In this document: piece by piece, positions 34,789-43,930 of the stretch
Layout of the letters: each line of letters begins with the position of its first letter
Position numbering within the stretch: the stretch's first letter is position 1
From: Thiomicrorhabdus marina
GTDB taxonomy: Bacteria > Pseudomonadota > Gammaproteobacteria > Thiomicrospirales > Thiomicrospiraceae
Length of the DNA: 64,000 nt
Direction of reading: 5' to 3'
NCBI RefSeq assembly: GCF_017571465.1
Contig: NZ_JAGETV010000007.1
Coordinates: 1-64,000, forward strand
Translations under genes and position numbers: made by a program
The notes under the pieces: generated by a model
Seen by the model: only the letters and a program-made list of their open reading frames with translations
Told to the model about the DNA's origin: nothing
Database searches by the model: none

Positions 34789-35967
34789 TTAGTTGGGAAG
34801 TGTCGGAGTGGCGACATAGCGACTGTTCTCTGATGAAAGAGTCAGTAGAAACAGCTCTAAGTCCTGCAATTCGTTTTTTGTTAGATTGAGTGGTTGAATC
34901 AGCGGGGATAATGCGGGTTCCCCGGGTTTGAGTTTTTTTCTAAAGGTCATGCCCGCGTTGTACATGTTCAATACTCCGCGAATTGATGGGAACAGACCGT
35001 TGTGCATATAAGGGCCGGTGTGTTTAATACCCCGCAAACCGGGCGTGCGAAACAAACCTTTATCTTCTTCTTGAGCGGTGCTGTTGAAGCGGCCTAAATC
35101 TTCAAATTTACGACCGTAGTAGCTCAGGCCGGTGTGATGAAATTTATTGTCGGTAAGGAAAGTACCTTGATGGCAGACAATACAGCGGGCTTTGGTGCGA
35201 AATAGATGCAAGCCGTTTATCTCCCGGTCATTCAGTTGCTGGTAATCGCCTTCGACAAAACGGTCAAAGCGGCTAGGACGAGAAACCAAGGTTTTCTGAA
35301 AGCTGGCTAGGGCATCGGCTAATTGCTCAGCGCTAATAGTAGTATTCACTTGTTGCGGTTGATAAATTGCCGCGAACTGTTGGCGATAGCCGGTGATTTG
35401 ATTTAGCTTGCTCAAGGCTTCAGGTAGCGTAGAGTGCATCTCTAGCGAGTCTTGAATCGGCATTAAAGCTTGATGTTGTAAGCTCTGCGCCCGCCCGTCC
35501 CAGAAAAGTGGTTGAAAAGCCGAGACATTGAGCAAGCTCATGCTGTTGCGCAGACCTTGTTGGCGGTTATGTCCGAGAGCTTTGCGTTTGCCATCCGCCC
35601 AACCCAGCTGAGCATCATGACAAGAAGCGCAGGCAATTTGGTTGGAACGCGATAGACGCGGATCAAAAAACAGCTGTTTTCCTAGTCTTACCTTGTCTGC
35701 ATTGTTTTCTTTAAACTCTTTGATTTGTGCAATATAGGCGTTGATTGAACCCAGTTCAGTTATCTTTAGGTTCTCTACTTGAATAGCGGGCGGCCAAGCA
35801 TCCAATGGCTTACGGTAAGCAGAAGTAAGGGCATTAGGGCTTTCGGTGAACTCTTCCTTTGCATTGACCGATTTGCTTTGTGCGTTAAAGCTAGCAGCAA
35901 CCAAACTGCATATCAGCAAGGATAGGATGCTTGGTTTGCAAAATGAAATGTTCATTTTTTCAGACAT
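34789..35967 (-). CDS. Di-heme cytochrome c peroxidase / MauG-like enzyme
   Basis: The 392-residue periplasmic protein has a signal sequence and two c-heme motifs, C113-x-x-C116-H117 and C262-x-x-C265-H266. Bacterial cytochrome c peroxidases place a methionine ligand about 17 residues after PYxH; aligned by eye on PYMHNG (319-324), the residue here is tyrosine (Y336 in NMYNAG), as in MauG. This points to a MauG-type oxidase that modifies a protein partner rather than a peroxidase. Two possible starts (35967 and 4 codons later) both lack a clear ribosome site. It is the first gene of a set with the giant lipoprotein, TonB receptor and protease; a Fur-like box lies upstream. Confidence 0.85.
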   Translation of the reverse strand: MSEKMNISFCKPSILSLLICSLVAASFNAQSKSVNAKEEFTESPNALTSAYRKPLDAWPPAIQVENLKITELGSINAYIAQIKEFKENNADKVRLGKQLFFDPRLSRSNQIACASCHDAQLGWADGKRKALGHNRQQGLRNSMSLLNVSAFQPLFWDGRAQSLQHQALMPIQDSLEMHSTLPEALSKLNQITGYRQQFAAIYQPQQVNTTISAEQLADALASFQKTLVSRPSRFDRFVEGDYQQLNDREINGLHLFRTKARCIVCHQGTFLTDNKFHHTGLSYYGRKFEDLGRFNSTAQEEDKGLFRTPGLRGIKHTGPYMHNGLFPSIRGVLNMYNAGMTFRKKLKPGEPALSPLIQPLNLTKNELQDLELFLLTLSSENSRYVATPTLPN

Positions 35968-36013
35968 AGACTATTTTCGTAATTAGTATTTATATTGCAA
36001 TAGTTAATGTAAA

Positions 36014-36028
36014 TTGTACTAATTCTCA
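36014..36028 (-). promoter_or_regulatory. Fur box upstream of the MauG-like gene
   Basis: Read on the minus strand, TGAGAATTAGTACAA fits the 7-1-7 Fur consensus at 11 of 14 positions, 47-61 bases before the di-heme gene. The rest of the 295-base gap (35968-36262) between this gene and hmuV holds no convincing gene. Confidence 0.5.
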
Positions 36029-36262
36029 TTTAGATTAAAAGAGAGTGTCCTTGGTATTTATATTGTGCATGTCTTTTTTGCTGTGAAATCTATTCGCTTA
36101 TTAAATGGAGTGACAACGCAGGAAGAGCTCCTAAAGCCTGTCGTTAAAGACTATTTGACAAATTTGTGGTTAAAAATGCATTTTATTAAAAATGGTTGTT
36201 TTAAGAGATTCGTTAAATCTTGCTTTTCTTCGTTTGAAGGTAGAACTCTTTGCTGTTTGCAT

Positions 36263-37036
36263 TTAGCTAGGCAAAATATAAGGCCAGCCTTTAGGGTGTG
36301 GCATAACTTTGATTGGTAAGCCGTACACGTTGGATAGTAAGTTAGCTTGGTATACTCGCTTGACTTCGCCAAGAGCTTGAATCTTTCCATCTTTTAGGAT
36401 TAGGCTTCTATCCGAGTACTGCGCGGCAAGATTTAGGTCATGTAGTACCGCAATGACTCCAACATTGTGTGTTTTTGCAAATTGTCTGGCGGCCTGAAAA
36501 ACTTGATGTTGATGCGCAAGATCCAGATTAGATGTACATTCATCAAGCAGTAGGTAGCGGTCTGAAAGTGTAGAGCTACTCTGATGCTCTAGCTGTGCGA
36601 AGACTCTTGCCAATTGAACTCGCTGTTGTTCGCCTCCTGATAAGGTTAAGTAGTTACGAGCCTGTAAATGGGCAACTTCAAAGCGTTCTAGTGCTTTTAT
36701 TGCTGTCGGTAATAGTTGCGCTTTGGGAATTGGTTGAAGCGCCATTTGTACAACCTCGCGTACTAGAAAAGGGAAGTCTAGTCGAATGAACTGTGGCATA
36801 ACTGCTCTTAGTTCAGCAAGTTTTTCATCGGTTAGCTGATTGATTGACTGTTGGTTAATTTCTATTTTGCCCGAGAAGTGCTGGAAATCCCCGCTTAAGC
36901 ACTTTAGTAGCGTTGATTTTCCCGCGCCATTTGGCCCTAAAATAGTAAAAATTTCCCCCGGTGCGATGCTGACCGAAATGTTTTCTAGGATACGTTTATT
37001 TGCGGTTTCAAAAGAGAGGTTTTTAGCAACTAACAT
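36263..37036 (-). CDS. hmuV: Heme ABC transporter ATP-binding protein
   Basis: The 257-residue ATPase has Walker A (GPNGAGKST), signature LSGGEQQRVQLARV and Walker B (LLLDECTSNLD). It pairs with HmuU and HmuT to move heme across the inner membrane. It starts 1 base after hmuU and ends the heme operon. Confidence 0.93.
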   Translation of the reverse strand: MLVAKNLSFETANKRILENISVSIAPGEIFTILGPNGAGKSTLLKCLSGDFQHFSGKIEINQQSINQLTDEKLAELRAVMPQFIRLDFPFLVREVVQMALQPIPKAQLLPTAIKALERFEVAHLQARNYLTLSGGEQQRVQLARVFAQLEHQSSSTLSDRYLLLDECTSNLDLAHQHQVFQAARQFAKTHNVGVIAVLHDLNLAAQYSDRSLILKDGKIQALGEVKRVYQANLLSNVYGLPIKVMPHPKGWPYILPS

Positions 37037-37037
37037 T

Positions 37038-38075
37038 TTACCATCCTATTTTGTTACGTCTCTGTAGCAGTAGCCACAGAAAAAAAGGGCCGCCAAAAGC
37101 AGCTATGACGAGTCCGATGGGAAGTTCTGCGGGGGCGAGTAAGGTTCGAGCAAGCATGTCCGACAAGGTAACCAGTATCGCACCGATGATTGCACTACCG
37201 GGAAGTAGCCAACGATGATCAGGTCCAAGTAATATTCTGACTAGGTGAGGTGCGGCTAGTCCGATAAAACCGATCATGCCGCTCACGGCAACCGCAGCGC
37301 CTACGGACAGTGAGCTAAATATTATGACGCCGGTTTTAAGCTGCTTGAGTTTGTACCCCATATGGCGACAAGCCGATTCCCCCATTAAAAAAGCATTCAA
37401 GCTTTTAGCGTAGTAAGGCAAGGCGATAAGGGCGAATAGTATTGGCAAAACAGCAATGGATAAATCTTCTTTAGATGCACTGGCAATGGATCCCATGCTC
37501 CAGAAGGTAAGGTTACGTAGCTCTTCGTCGGTGGCGTAATAAGTCAGTATTCCGGTCAGGGCAACGGCAATCGCATTAATTGCAATGCCGGCAAGTAGCA
37601 TTAGGCTTACGTCAGTTCGACCGTTGCGAGTAGCAATCTGATAAATGATTAGAGTGACGGCTAAGCCCCCAAAAAAAGCAGCCGTCGGTAAAGCTAAATC
37701 TCCAGCCCAGCCAACATAGTCTGAAAGAGCACTACCGCCGAGAACAATCACGGTGACTGCTGCTAAAGCTGCCCCGCTTGAGACTCCTACTAAGCCAGGG
37801 TCTGCCAAAGGATTTCGGAATAATCCTTGTAGAGCGGCGCCGGCAATACCGAGCGCTGCACCGACTAAGATTGCTAATAGAATACGCGGCAGGCGAATAT
37901 CGATTACTACTTTTTCAGTCATAGGATCAACTTCGGTTATTAAGGCCGCACTGGCTTGACTCCAACCGGTTTGGATTGCTCCGACAGAAAGTGAGTAGAC
38001 TGCGATGATTAGCATCAGAAAAATCATCGCAGCTAGACCATAATAAGGGTGGTCGAACAGACGAGTGTTAGTCAT
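37038..38075 (-). CDS. hmuU: Heme ABC transporter permease
   Basis: The 345-residue FecCD-family permease has about ten membrane segments. Motifs include IRLPRILLAILVGAALGIAGAALQGLFRNPLADP and GFIGLAAPHLVRILLGPDHR, typical of heme/siderophore/B12 permeases. It overlaps hmuT by 4 bases. Confidence 0.93.
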   Translation of the reverse strand: MTNTRLFDHPYYGLAAMIFLMLIIAVYSLSVGAIQTGWSQASAALITEVDPMTEKVVIDIRLPRILLAILVGAALGIAGAALQGLFRNPLADPGLVGVSSGAALAAVTVIVLGGSALSDYVGWAGDLALPTAAFFGGLAVTLIIYQIATRNGRTDVSLMLLAGIAINAIAVALTGILTYYATDEELRNLTFWSMGSIASASKEDLSIAVLPILFALIALPYYAKSLNAFLMGESACRHMGYKLKQLKTGVIIFSSLSVGAAVAVSGMIGFIGLAAPHLVRILLGPDHRWLLPGSAIIGAILVTLSDMLARTLLAPAELPIGLVIAAFGGPFFLWLLLQRRNKIGW

Positions 38076-38989
38076 GGTGTATCCTGTAGATCGCGAAAAG
38101 AAAGTTGGTTATTTCTGTCATAAATATGATTTGCGAGTTTGAGAATTTCCTCGCCGATACGCGGACCAAAGTTTAAAAAGCTATTATTCATGACGATTAA
38201 GTTTTTTTGTTTGCCTGCTTCGGTCATGCTGATTGCCGTAGAATTAAGCATGCTTTCACGTCCACCTGAAGATTGTAGTCCTTGCTGCATGGTGATAAGA
38301 AAGCTTGGGTTGTAAAGAATGGCGGACTCAGCTGTTAGTGGCTTGTAGCCTGTAATCAAGTCAGCCGGTGCATTATGAACACCAGCAAGGCGTAGCATTT
38401 CATCAGCGCGCGTGTTTTTGCCGGCAACCATCATATTGCCGTTACGCATTCCCATGGTAAAAATAGCGTGTTTCACTTTATTACCGGTGAGGCTTTTAAT
38501 TTTGCTCTGCGTTTCGGCAAGTTGCACTTGGATTTTTCTAATCATGGCTTCGGCTTCAACATCTTTATCTAACACTTTGCCCATTTCGCGAATCTTGTGA
38601 TAGACGCCACCAACAGTAAAATTGTTTTTTATTTGAACAACTTTGACTCCCGCTTCTTTTAATTGAGTAAACACTTTCTGCGGTTTGGCGTCGGTGGTGG
38701 TAATCACTAGGCTTGGGTTGAGCGAAAGAATCCCTTCGGCACTGAGTTGGCGCATATAGCCAACATTAGGAAGTTTGGCTGCTTCAGCAGGGTAGATACT
38801 CGTGACGTCACGGCCAACAATTAGGTCTTTGCTGTCCAGTGCATAAGCTATTTCAGTAAGTGAGCCGTCAATTGTAATGATGCGTTCAGCATGCGCTTTA
38901 TGCGAAAAGCCAAGGATAAGCACGATAAAAGCCAGTCCGGAAAGTAAATATCGGGCATTTTTGATCTCGCAAGATATACAAAGTTTCAT
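38072..38989 (-). CDS. hmuT: Heme-binding periplasmic protein
   Basis: The 305-residue substrate-binding protein has a signal peptide (ending AHA) and the TroA/BtuF-type fold (ITIDGSLTEIAYAL, LSAEGILSLNPSLVITT). It delivers heme to HmuUV. A strong AAAGGAG site precedes the ATG. Gene order fits the Hmu/Hem systems. Confidence 0.92.
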   Translation of the reverse strand: MKLCISCEIKNARYLLSGLAFIVLILGFSHKAHAERIITIDGSLTEIAYALDSKDLIVGRDVTSIYPAEAAKLPNVGYMRQLSAEGILSLNPSLVITTTDAKPQKVFTQLKEAGVKVVQIKNNFTVGGVYHKIREMGKVLDKDVEAEAMIRKIQVQLAETQSKIKSLTGNKVKHAIFTMGMRNGNMMVAGKNTRADEMLRLAGVHNAPADLITGYKPLTAESAILYNPSFLITMQQGLQSSGGRESMLNSTAISMTEAGKQKNLIVMNNSFLNFGPRIGEEILKLANHIYDRNNQLSFRDLQDTP

Positions 38990-39013
38990 AAGTCTTTCTC
39001 CTTTTAACGGTGC

Positions 39014-40051
39014 CTAATGTTTATTGAGTAATTTGCAAATCGAGGTGAGAAGGCCTTGCCATTTTGCTGTCATTGTCGGATCCTTTCGTGCTTTGGGATG
39101 TAGGTAGAGCATTGCGATGGGTTGATTTGCATGATCAAACCATTCAATCGATTCGATGATTTCCTGGTCACTTGGTTTATAAACTTTCCAAGCTTGTGAA
39201 ACGGAAGGTAAATTCAGATGCATATGAAAAGTTTTGTCTAAAACGTTCAGCCACGGCCCAGTTTCCATAAGCTTGTCAATCGTGCCGTTATGGATTTGTG
39301 TGCATACGCCGTTTGGCGCAAAAATCAGAACCGGCACTTGCAGAAGGGCGAGCTGCTCCAAGGTAAATTTAACGGAATCTGGATTTATCTGTGTGGCTAC
39401 ATCGACGAGTTGTTGGTATGCCTGTGGACGGCTAATGCCGTAGCTTTTTAGTAGCGGGTTAAGTTGATGTGAATTAGTCATTTGTTCCCATCGTTTTTTG
39501 AATTCAAGCCATTCTTGTTCTGAAGGCTGCGCTTTTAATTCGCCTTTGTGATCGGAAGATTTGGGGCTGGGCATGACAAACTTGGTGCAATACTTTTGAA
39601 TTAAGTAATGATAAGCGTGATGGTCACTTTTCTCTGTCAGGTAAATTTTGTGAATGGCTCGTCCCTCAGTATCGAAGAATTGCAAACTAAGACGTTCATT
39701 TTCATTTACTGAAAAGCCCCAGGAAACGTCATTAAGACGTAATCGGATGTCAATGGGTGGGTTTTCTAAAATCATATGATTGTGGCGGAAACGAGGGTTG
39801 TAATAGCTTCCGTGATGTTCGAAAACCATGCTGTCATTGCGAGTTAAAGCCATGACTTCGCCAAGATTTTGCACAGCAATCAATAAGTCCTGTAAGCGGT
39901 CAATATCCAAAGGTTGAGCTTGAGATGGGTAAGACAAGGCAACATATTCAGCCTCGCTGATTCCTAGTGTCTTTGCTGCTTCGCGTGCTCTTGGACGAAA
40001 TTCGGAATTTTGCAACTGATGCTTGTGTTCGGCTAGAGTATTAATTTCCAT
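39014..40051 (-). CDS. hmuS: HmuS/HemS-like cytoplasmic heme-handling protein
   Basis: The 345-residue protein has the two tandem halves typical of HemS/HmuS (repeated WGF-type and LSLQFFDTEGRAIHKIYL / WFDHANQPIAMLYLHP). These bind heme and are reported to degrade or pass it on. It lacks a signal peptide, so it acts in the cytoplasm. Its start overlaps the end of the HmuY-like gene by one base. Confidence 0.9.
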   Translation of the reverse strand: MEINTLAEHKHQLQNSEFRPRAREAAKTLGISEAEYVALSYPSQAQPLDIDRLQDLLIAVQNLGEVMALTRNDSMVFEHHGSYYNPRFRHNHMILENPPIDIRLRLNDVSWGFSVNENERLSLQFFDTEGRAIHKIYLTEKSDHHAYHYLIQKYCTKFVMPSPKSSDHKGELKAQPSEQEWLEFKKRWEQMTNSHQLNPLLKSYGISRPQAYQQLVDVATQINPDSVKFTLEQLALLQVPVLIFAPNGVCTQIHNGTIDKLMETGPWLNVLDKTFHMHLNLPSVSQAWKVYKPSDQEIIESIEWFDHANQPIAMLYLHPKARKDPTMTAKWQGLLTSICKLLNKH

Positions 40052-41178
40052 TACTGTGCATCCTCATCCCAATTTTCAACTTCAAACACTAAAGTACCGT
40101 TTTCCCAAGATTTCACTCGGATGCGAGCATATTGATAATCTCCATTGGTATCTGCGGTTGCGGAACGTAAAATCCAGCCGTTGGATGCATCGTCGTGAAT
40201 CGTTATAGTGTGAGTGCTCATGTCGTAGGTATACCAGTCTGTAAACTGGCTGGTGGCTGTATCTTCTAACCATTCTGTGCAGGAAGCTGAACTGACCGAG
40301 TTGAATTCGGTTAAGGTGTTCTCTGCGGTTTTAGATTCAAACTCGCTTTGAACTGGCGCCCCGTTTTCATCGTAAAGATTCGAGTAGCTGTGCGCTAAAC
40401 AGCCGCTTACATTGCCTTCACCAGAAATGCCGCCGTTGGTTTTGAAGCCGACATATTTTTGATAAGCCATTTGCCATAATTGATCGGAACTAACGGTGTT
40501 TCCATTTGCTAAATCAAGGTATGCCGCTTGTGTTGAATCGGTTGCTGCATCTAGTGTGGTAACTGAACTGGGTTCGTTTTCCGCGGCAGCGGCATATCGA
40601 ATCCTTAACGTTGCACTAGGCGAAGTACCGTCTTCGCCGTAATTACTAATGACTTGGGCTTTGTAATAGATTCCGTTTTGTTCAAAAACGTAGGTGGCGA
40701 AGTTTGGCCACATTTTATGGCTGCCTGCGACGTTGTACTCAAGAGGCCCGTAGCCGCCAGGCGTTGAAAGTACTCCGCTAGCACTGTCTTCGAAGTATTT
40801 ATAAACTTGGCTTAAATCGGTCGGGTCGGTAATCTCGAATGGACTGTCAGTCAAGATTGCGCCGATACCTGCTGAACCTGTACCGGAGACTCCGCCATTG
40901 ACTTGGATAGTGTGGCCGTATCCGTCGGAACTGATTTTTAATTCCCAGTCAGCGCTTTCGTCAACGATGCTATTGGTTTCTAAGTCCCAATAAACCGTTG
41001 TGCCGCTGTAGTTCAGCGCTGGGGTATCAACGCTGCTTTGAAAGCTACGAGTTTCTGCCGGTGTTCCGCTCGCGTTATCTGAAGGGAGGGCCGTATTGTC
41101 TGATGATCCGCCGCCACCGCAAGCGCCTAGACCCAAGGCTAAAAAAAAGATGCTACTCGATTTTAATAAGGTTTTCAT
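40051..41178 (-). CDS. HmuY-family heme-binding lipoprotein with two HmuY-like domains
   Basis: The 375-residue protein has a lipoprotein signal (GLGAC, Cys20) and two consecutive HmuY-like units. Each opens with a strand of the type YWDLETNSIVDESADWELKI or YLDLANGNTVSSDQLWQMAY, and continues with an NGG-x-SG-x-G turn (VNGGVSGTGSAG; TNGGISGEGNVSG). HmuY strips heme and hands it to the receptor HmuR. The tandem layout is seen directly; whether both halves bind heme is unknown. Confidence 0.8.
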   Translation of the reverse strand: MKTLLKSSSIFFLALGLGACGGGGSSDNTALPSDNASGTPAETRSFQSSVDTPALNYSGTTVYWDLETNSIVDESADWELKISSDGYGHTIQVNGGVSGTGSAGIGAILTDSPFEITDPTDLSQVYKYFEDSASGVLSTPGGYGPLEYNVAGSHKMWPNFATYVFEQNGIYYKAQVISNYGEDGTSPSATLRIRYAAAAENEPSSVTTLDAATDSTQAAYLDLANGNTVSSDQLWQMAYQKYVGFKTNGGISGEGNVSGCLAHSYSNLYDENGAPVQSEFESKTAENTLTEFNSVSSASCTEWLEDTATSQFTDWYTYDMSTHTITIHDDASNGWILRSATADTNGDYQYARIRVKSWENGTLVFEVENWDEDAQ

Positions 41179-41213
41179 AATGATACTGCTCCTTTAGTTA
41201 GAGTGTTGCTTGT

Positions 41214-43226
41214 TTAATTGGCACTGTATTGCCACTTCAGTCCGGCATAGAGATAGCGACCTTCTTCAGGACGATAGTCCGTTCCGTCGAAGCGGCGCTG
41301 GATGTCGGTTAGGTTATTAATGCCCGCATACCATGACCATTGATCGTTAAGATGATGGTTGAGCTTTACATCAAGAACTGAGTAATCTGGTGAAATCTGC
41401 TGGTTATCTGCGTCGATGAACTGTTCAGATTCGTAGCGCCAGTAAGTGGCAATATTTAGCTGTTTGCTTAAGTCGGCGGTGATGCCGAATTTGGCTTCAT
41501 GTTGCGGACGTTTGACAAGATAATTTCCGGTTGTTTCATCGATAGCTTTAAGCCATGTATAACTGGCATTCAGCTTCAACCATGGGCGTAGCTGGCGTTG
41601 CAGTTGCAGCTCTAAACCTCTGGTTGTGACTTTTTCAAAGTTTTGATAGCGATAGACTGCAAGATTTTGAGTCGTTGAGTCTGCTGCTGAATAGGCGGTT
41701 TCAATTAGATCGCGAGCATTGTTATAGAAAAGGTGTAATTGCAAAGAGCCTTGATCCGCAAAATACCAATCTGTTCCTAGCTGATAACTGATTGAGCTTT
41801 CGGGTTGCAAGTCTGGATTGCCTAGTACCATATAGCCAAGATGACTGTGGTCGAAGATGTAGTAACGTTCTTTAAGGTTTGGCACTCGATAACCATTGCC
41901 AACGGATGCGCGAATATTGAAACGCCCCAGTTCGGAATGTTCGATCGCCCATAAAGCACTGACCATTGGAGAAATGTGTGTTCCAAAGTCTGCATCATGG
42001 TGTAGACGCACCCCTGGTAAAACCTCTAAATTTGCGGTTGCAAACCAGCTATCTTGGATAAACCATTCCTGCGATTGTGCGCTTTGATTGTCTACTTCGG
42101 TTATCCAGCCATCTGCTTCTTTATATTGACGAACATTTAGGCTTTGCTGGTTCACTTCAACCCCCATGGTGAGGTGGTGATTGTTAAGATCAAGTTGATA
42201 ATCAAAGGCAGCTAAATATTGGTTAATATCCGTTAAACGCTTTTGGTCGATATAATTCGAAATTTGTACATCTTGGCGCGACTCATTATTGAATTCCTCC
42301 GCGTTAAGTCGCAGTTTCCAATTTTGCTCGCTTTGTATAACAGCTCCGACCTGATAGGAATCGGTTAGTTCGACTTTATCAAGAGGCTGATTGCCTACTC
42401 CAGGAACAAAATTATCGGTGACGTTCAATAAGTCTTCTTGGTAATATCGTGGTAAAAGTGACAGCTTGATGCCGTTGTCGAATTGATAACCTAGGTTGCC
42501 TGAAAAAGTGTTTCGAGAGCCGATTTCTCCCTGATTTGCCTCTGTTTGAGGATTAACTTTCCAGCCGTTTGAATCATCTAGTTGAGCATTGAATTGTAGT
42601 TCCCATGCCGATTTTTTGGCGGCTGCGTTAAAGCGTGCTATTTGGCGGGCAAATGGATTTGCGTCCAGATTTTGATTTTGCCAAGTGCCGCCTTGAACTT
42701 CGGCGGAAAGGTGGGTGCCGTCTTTCGGAGCGGTAGTGATGACATTGATCACGCCACCCATTGCAGATGTTCCGTACAATGCGGAAGCAGCGCCTTTAAT
42801 AATCTCTATGCGTTCAATATCCGCGGTCATAATTTGAGTTACGTCAATGCTTGATCCAGTTGAAGCTGGGAGAGGATTTCCATCAATCAATACCAGAACT
42901 CGATTGGAGTCGAAGCCCTGCATCCATACTCCAATACCTTCCTTTCCATGCAGTTCTTTAAGCATTACTCCAGGAATATTACGTAAAGCATCCGCTAGAT
43001 TTGTTGTGTGCTGTTGTTCTAGGGTTTCTCTGGTAATGACTTCTGTTCGAACAGGTGTTTCCTTTAAGTATCTAGGTTCTTTGCTTGAAGTAACAATAAT
43101 GTCCTCCAAGGAGGAGCTCTGTTCTCTCATCGATTCTTGAGTTTGTAACTCTGTTGCGGAAGCTGAATTTGCACATCCCAATGCAGAGATTGCTGCTATT
43201 AGCGCTAACTTTTTTATATTAATCAT
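41214..43226 (-). CDS. hmuR: TonB-dependent heme receptor
   Basis: From ATG 43226 the protein is 670 residues with signal peptide MINIKKLALIAAISALG...ASA, a plug (IPGVMLKELHGKEGIGVWMQGFDSNRVLVLIDG) and barrel. The heme-receptor signature is visible: YRVPNLKE (FRAP-box) followed by FDHSHLGYMVLGNPDLQ (NPNL-box with the heme histidine region). An ATG 10 codons upstream was rejected because a Fur box overlaps those codons. It leads the operon hmuR-hmuY-like-hmuS-hmuT-hmuU-hmuV. Confidence 0.9.
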   Translation of the reverse strand: MINIKKLALIAAISALGCANSASATELQTQESMREQSSSLEDIIVTSSKEPRYLKETPVRTEVITRETLEQQHTTNLADALRNIPGVMLKELHGKEGIGVWMQGFDSNRVLVLIDGNPLPASTGSSIDVTQIMTADIERIEIIKGAASALYGTSAMGGVINVITTAPKDGTHLSAEVQGGTWQNQNLDANPFARQIARFNAAAKKSAWELQFNAQLDDSNGWKVNPQTEANQGEIGSRNTFSGNLGYQFDNGIKLSLLPRYYQEDLLNVTDNFVPGVGNQPLDKVELTDSYQVGAVIQSEQNWKLRLNAEEFNNESRQDVQISNYIDQKRLTDINQYLAAFDYQLDLNNHHLTMGVEVNQQSLNVRQYKEADGWITEVDNQSAQSQEWFIQDSWFATANLEVLPGVRLHHDADFGTHISPMVSALWAIEHSELGRFNIRASVGNGYRVPNLKERYYIFDHSHLGYMVLGNPDLQPESSISYQLGTDWYFADQGSLQLHLFYNNARDLIETAYSAADSTTQNLAVYRYQNFEKVTTRGLELQLQRQLRPWLKLNASYTWLKAIDETTGNYLVKRPQHEAKFGITADLSKQLNIATYWRYESEQFIDADNQQISPDYSVLDVKLNHHLNDQWSWYAGINNLTDIQRRFDGTDYRPEEGRYLYAGLKWQYSAN

Positions 43227-43240
43227 AATGTAATTTGTAT

Positions 43241-43255
43241 TGATAACTGTTCTCA
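43241..43255. promoter_or_regulatory. Fur box in the hmuR / HutZ-like divergent promoter
   Basis: TGATAACTGTTCTCA (plus strand) fits the Fur 7-1-7 consensus at 11 of 14 positions. It lies between the divergent heme receptor and HutZ-like genes and can control both. Confidence 0.65.
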
Positions 43256-43303
43256 TTATTATTAATATATGATTTTTATTGTCAATAAGAATAGGAGAAA
43301 AAA

Positions 43304-43819
43304 GTGGGTTCTAATCTTTCTATGGATGAAGTTTTATTGGAATTTCATGAGTTTACCGGTTCTAAGAAGAGCGTGGTATTGGGTACGGTTGGGGGTGATG
43401 GAAGTCCAGAAGCAAGCTATGCACCGGTGTTGAAATTAAATAATCGGTTTTATATTTATGTTTCCGAGCTGTCTAAACACACTGAGAATTTACTGAATCA
43501 CTTACAAGCGAGTTTGCTGTTTATTGAAGATGAAATGAAAAGCAAACAAATTTTTGCTCGTCAAAGGGCGACAATAAAAACTCATGTGAAAGAAATCCAG
43601 CGAGGTAAAGAAGCATGGGAAAAGATACTGGATGCTATGCAAGGTAAGCATGGTGGCTTGATAGAAATGCTTAAACCTCTGGATGACTTTCACCTGTTTG
43701 AAATAACGCCCATTGAGGCTAGTTATGTGAGAGGTTTCGCTCAAGCTTATAAGGTAACGGGTACAAACTTATCTGAAATTACTCATAAAAACGATAGAGG
43801 TCATGGGAGCAAACAATAA
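43304..43819 (+). CDS. HugZ/HutZ-like heme-utilisation protein
   Basis: A 171-residue split-barrel flavin/pyridoxamine-oxidase-fold protein (SKKSVVLGTVGGDGSPEASYAPVLKLNNRFYIYVSELSKHTENLL), the fold of HugZ/HutZ heme oxygenases. Placement divergent from the heme operon, with a shared Fur box, supports heme breakdown. GTG start with AGGAG is chosen; an in-frame ATG at 43322 is possible. Confidence 0.82.
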   Translation: MGSNLSMDEVLLEFHEFTGSKKSVVLGTVGGDGSPEASYAPVLKLNNRFYIYVSELSKHTENLLNHLQASLLFIEDEMKSKQIFARQRATIKTHVKEIQRGKEAWEKILDAMQGKHGGLIEMLKPLDDFHLFEITPIEASYVRGFAQAYKVTGTNLSEITHKNDRGHGSKQ

Positions 43820-43930
43820 CTTTGATTGAACGAAATTGTAATAAAGCTCATGATTTTAGAGCGAGAATCATCCATAAAACCGTGGTTTAATACGGGATGT
43901 CGGTCAGATTGATGGATTTACGAGTAGCTT

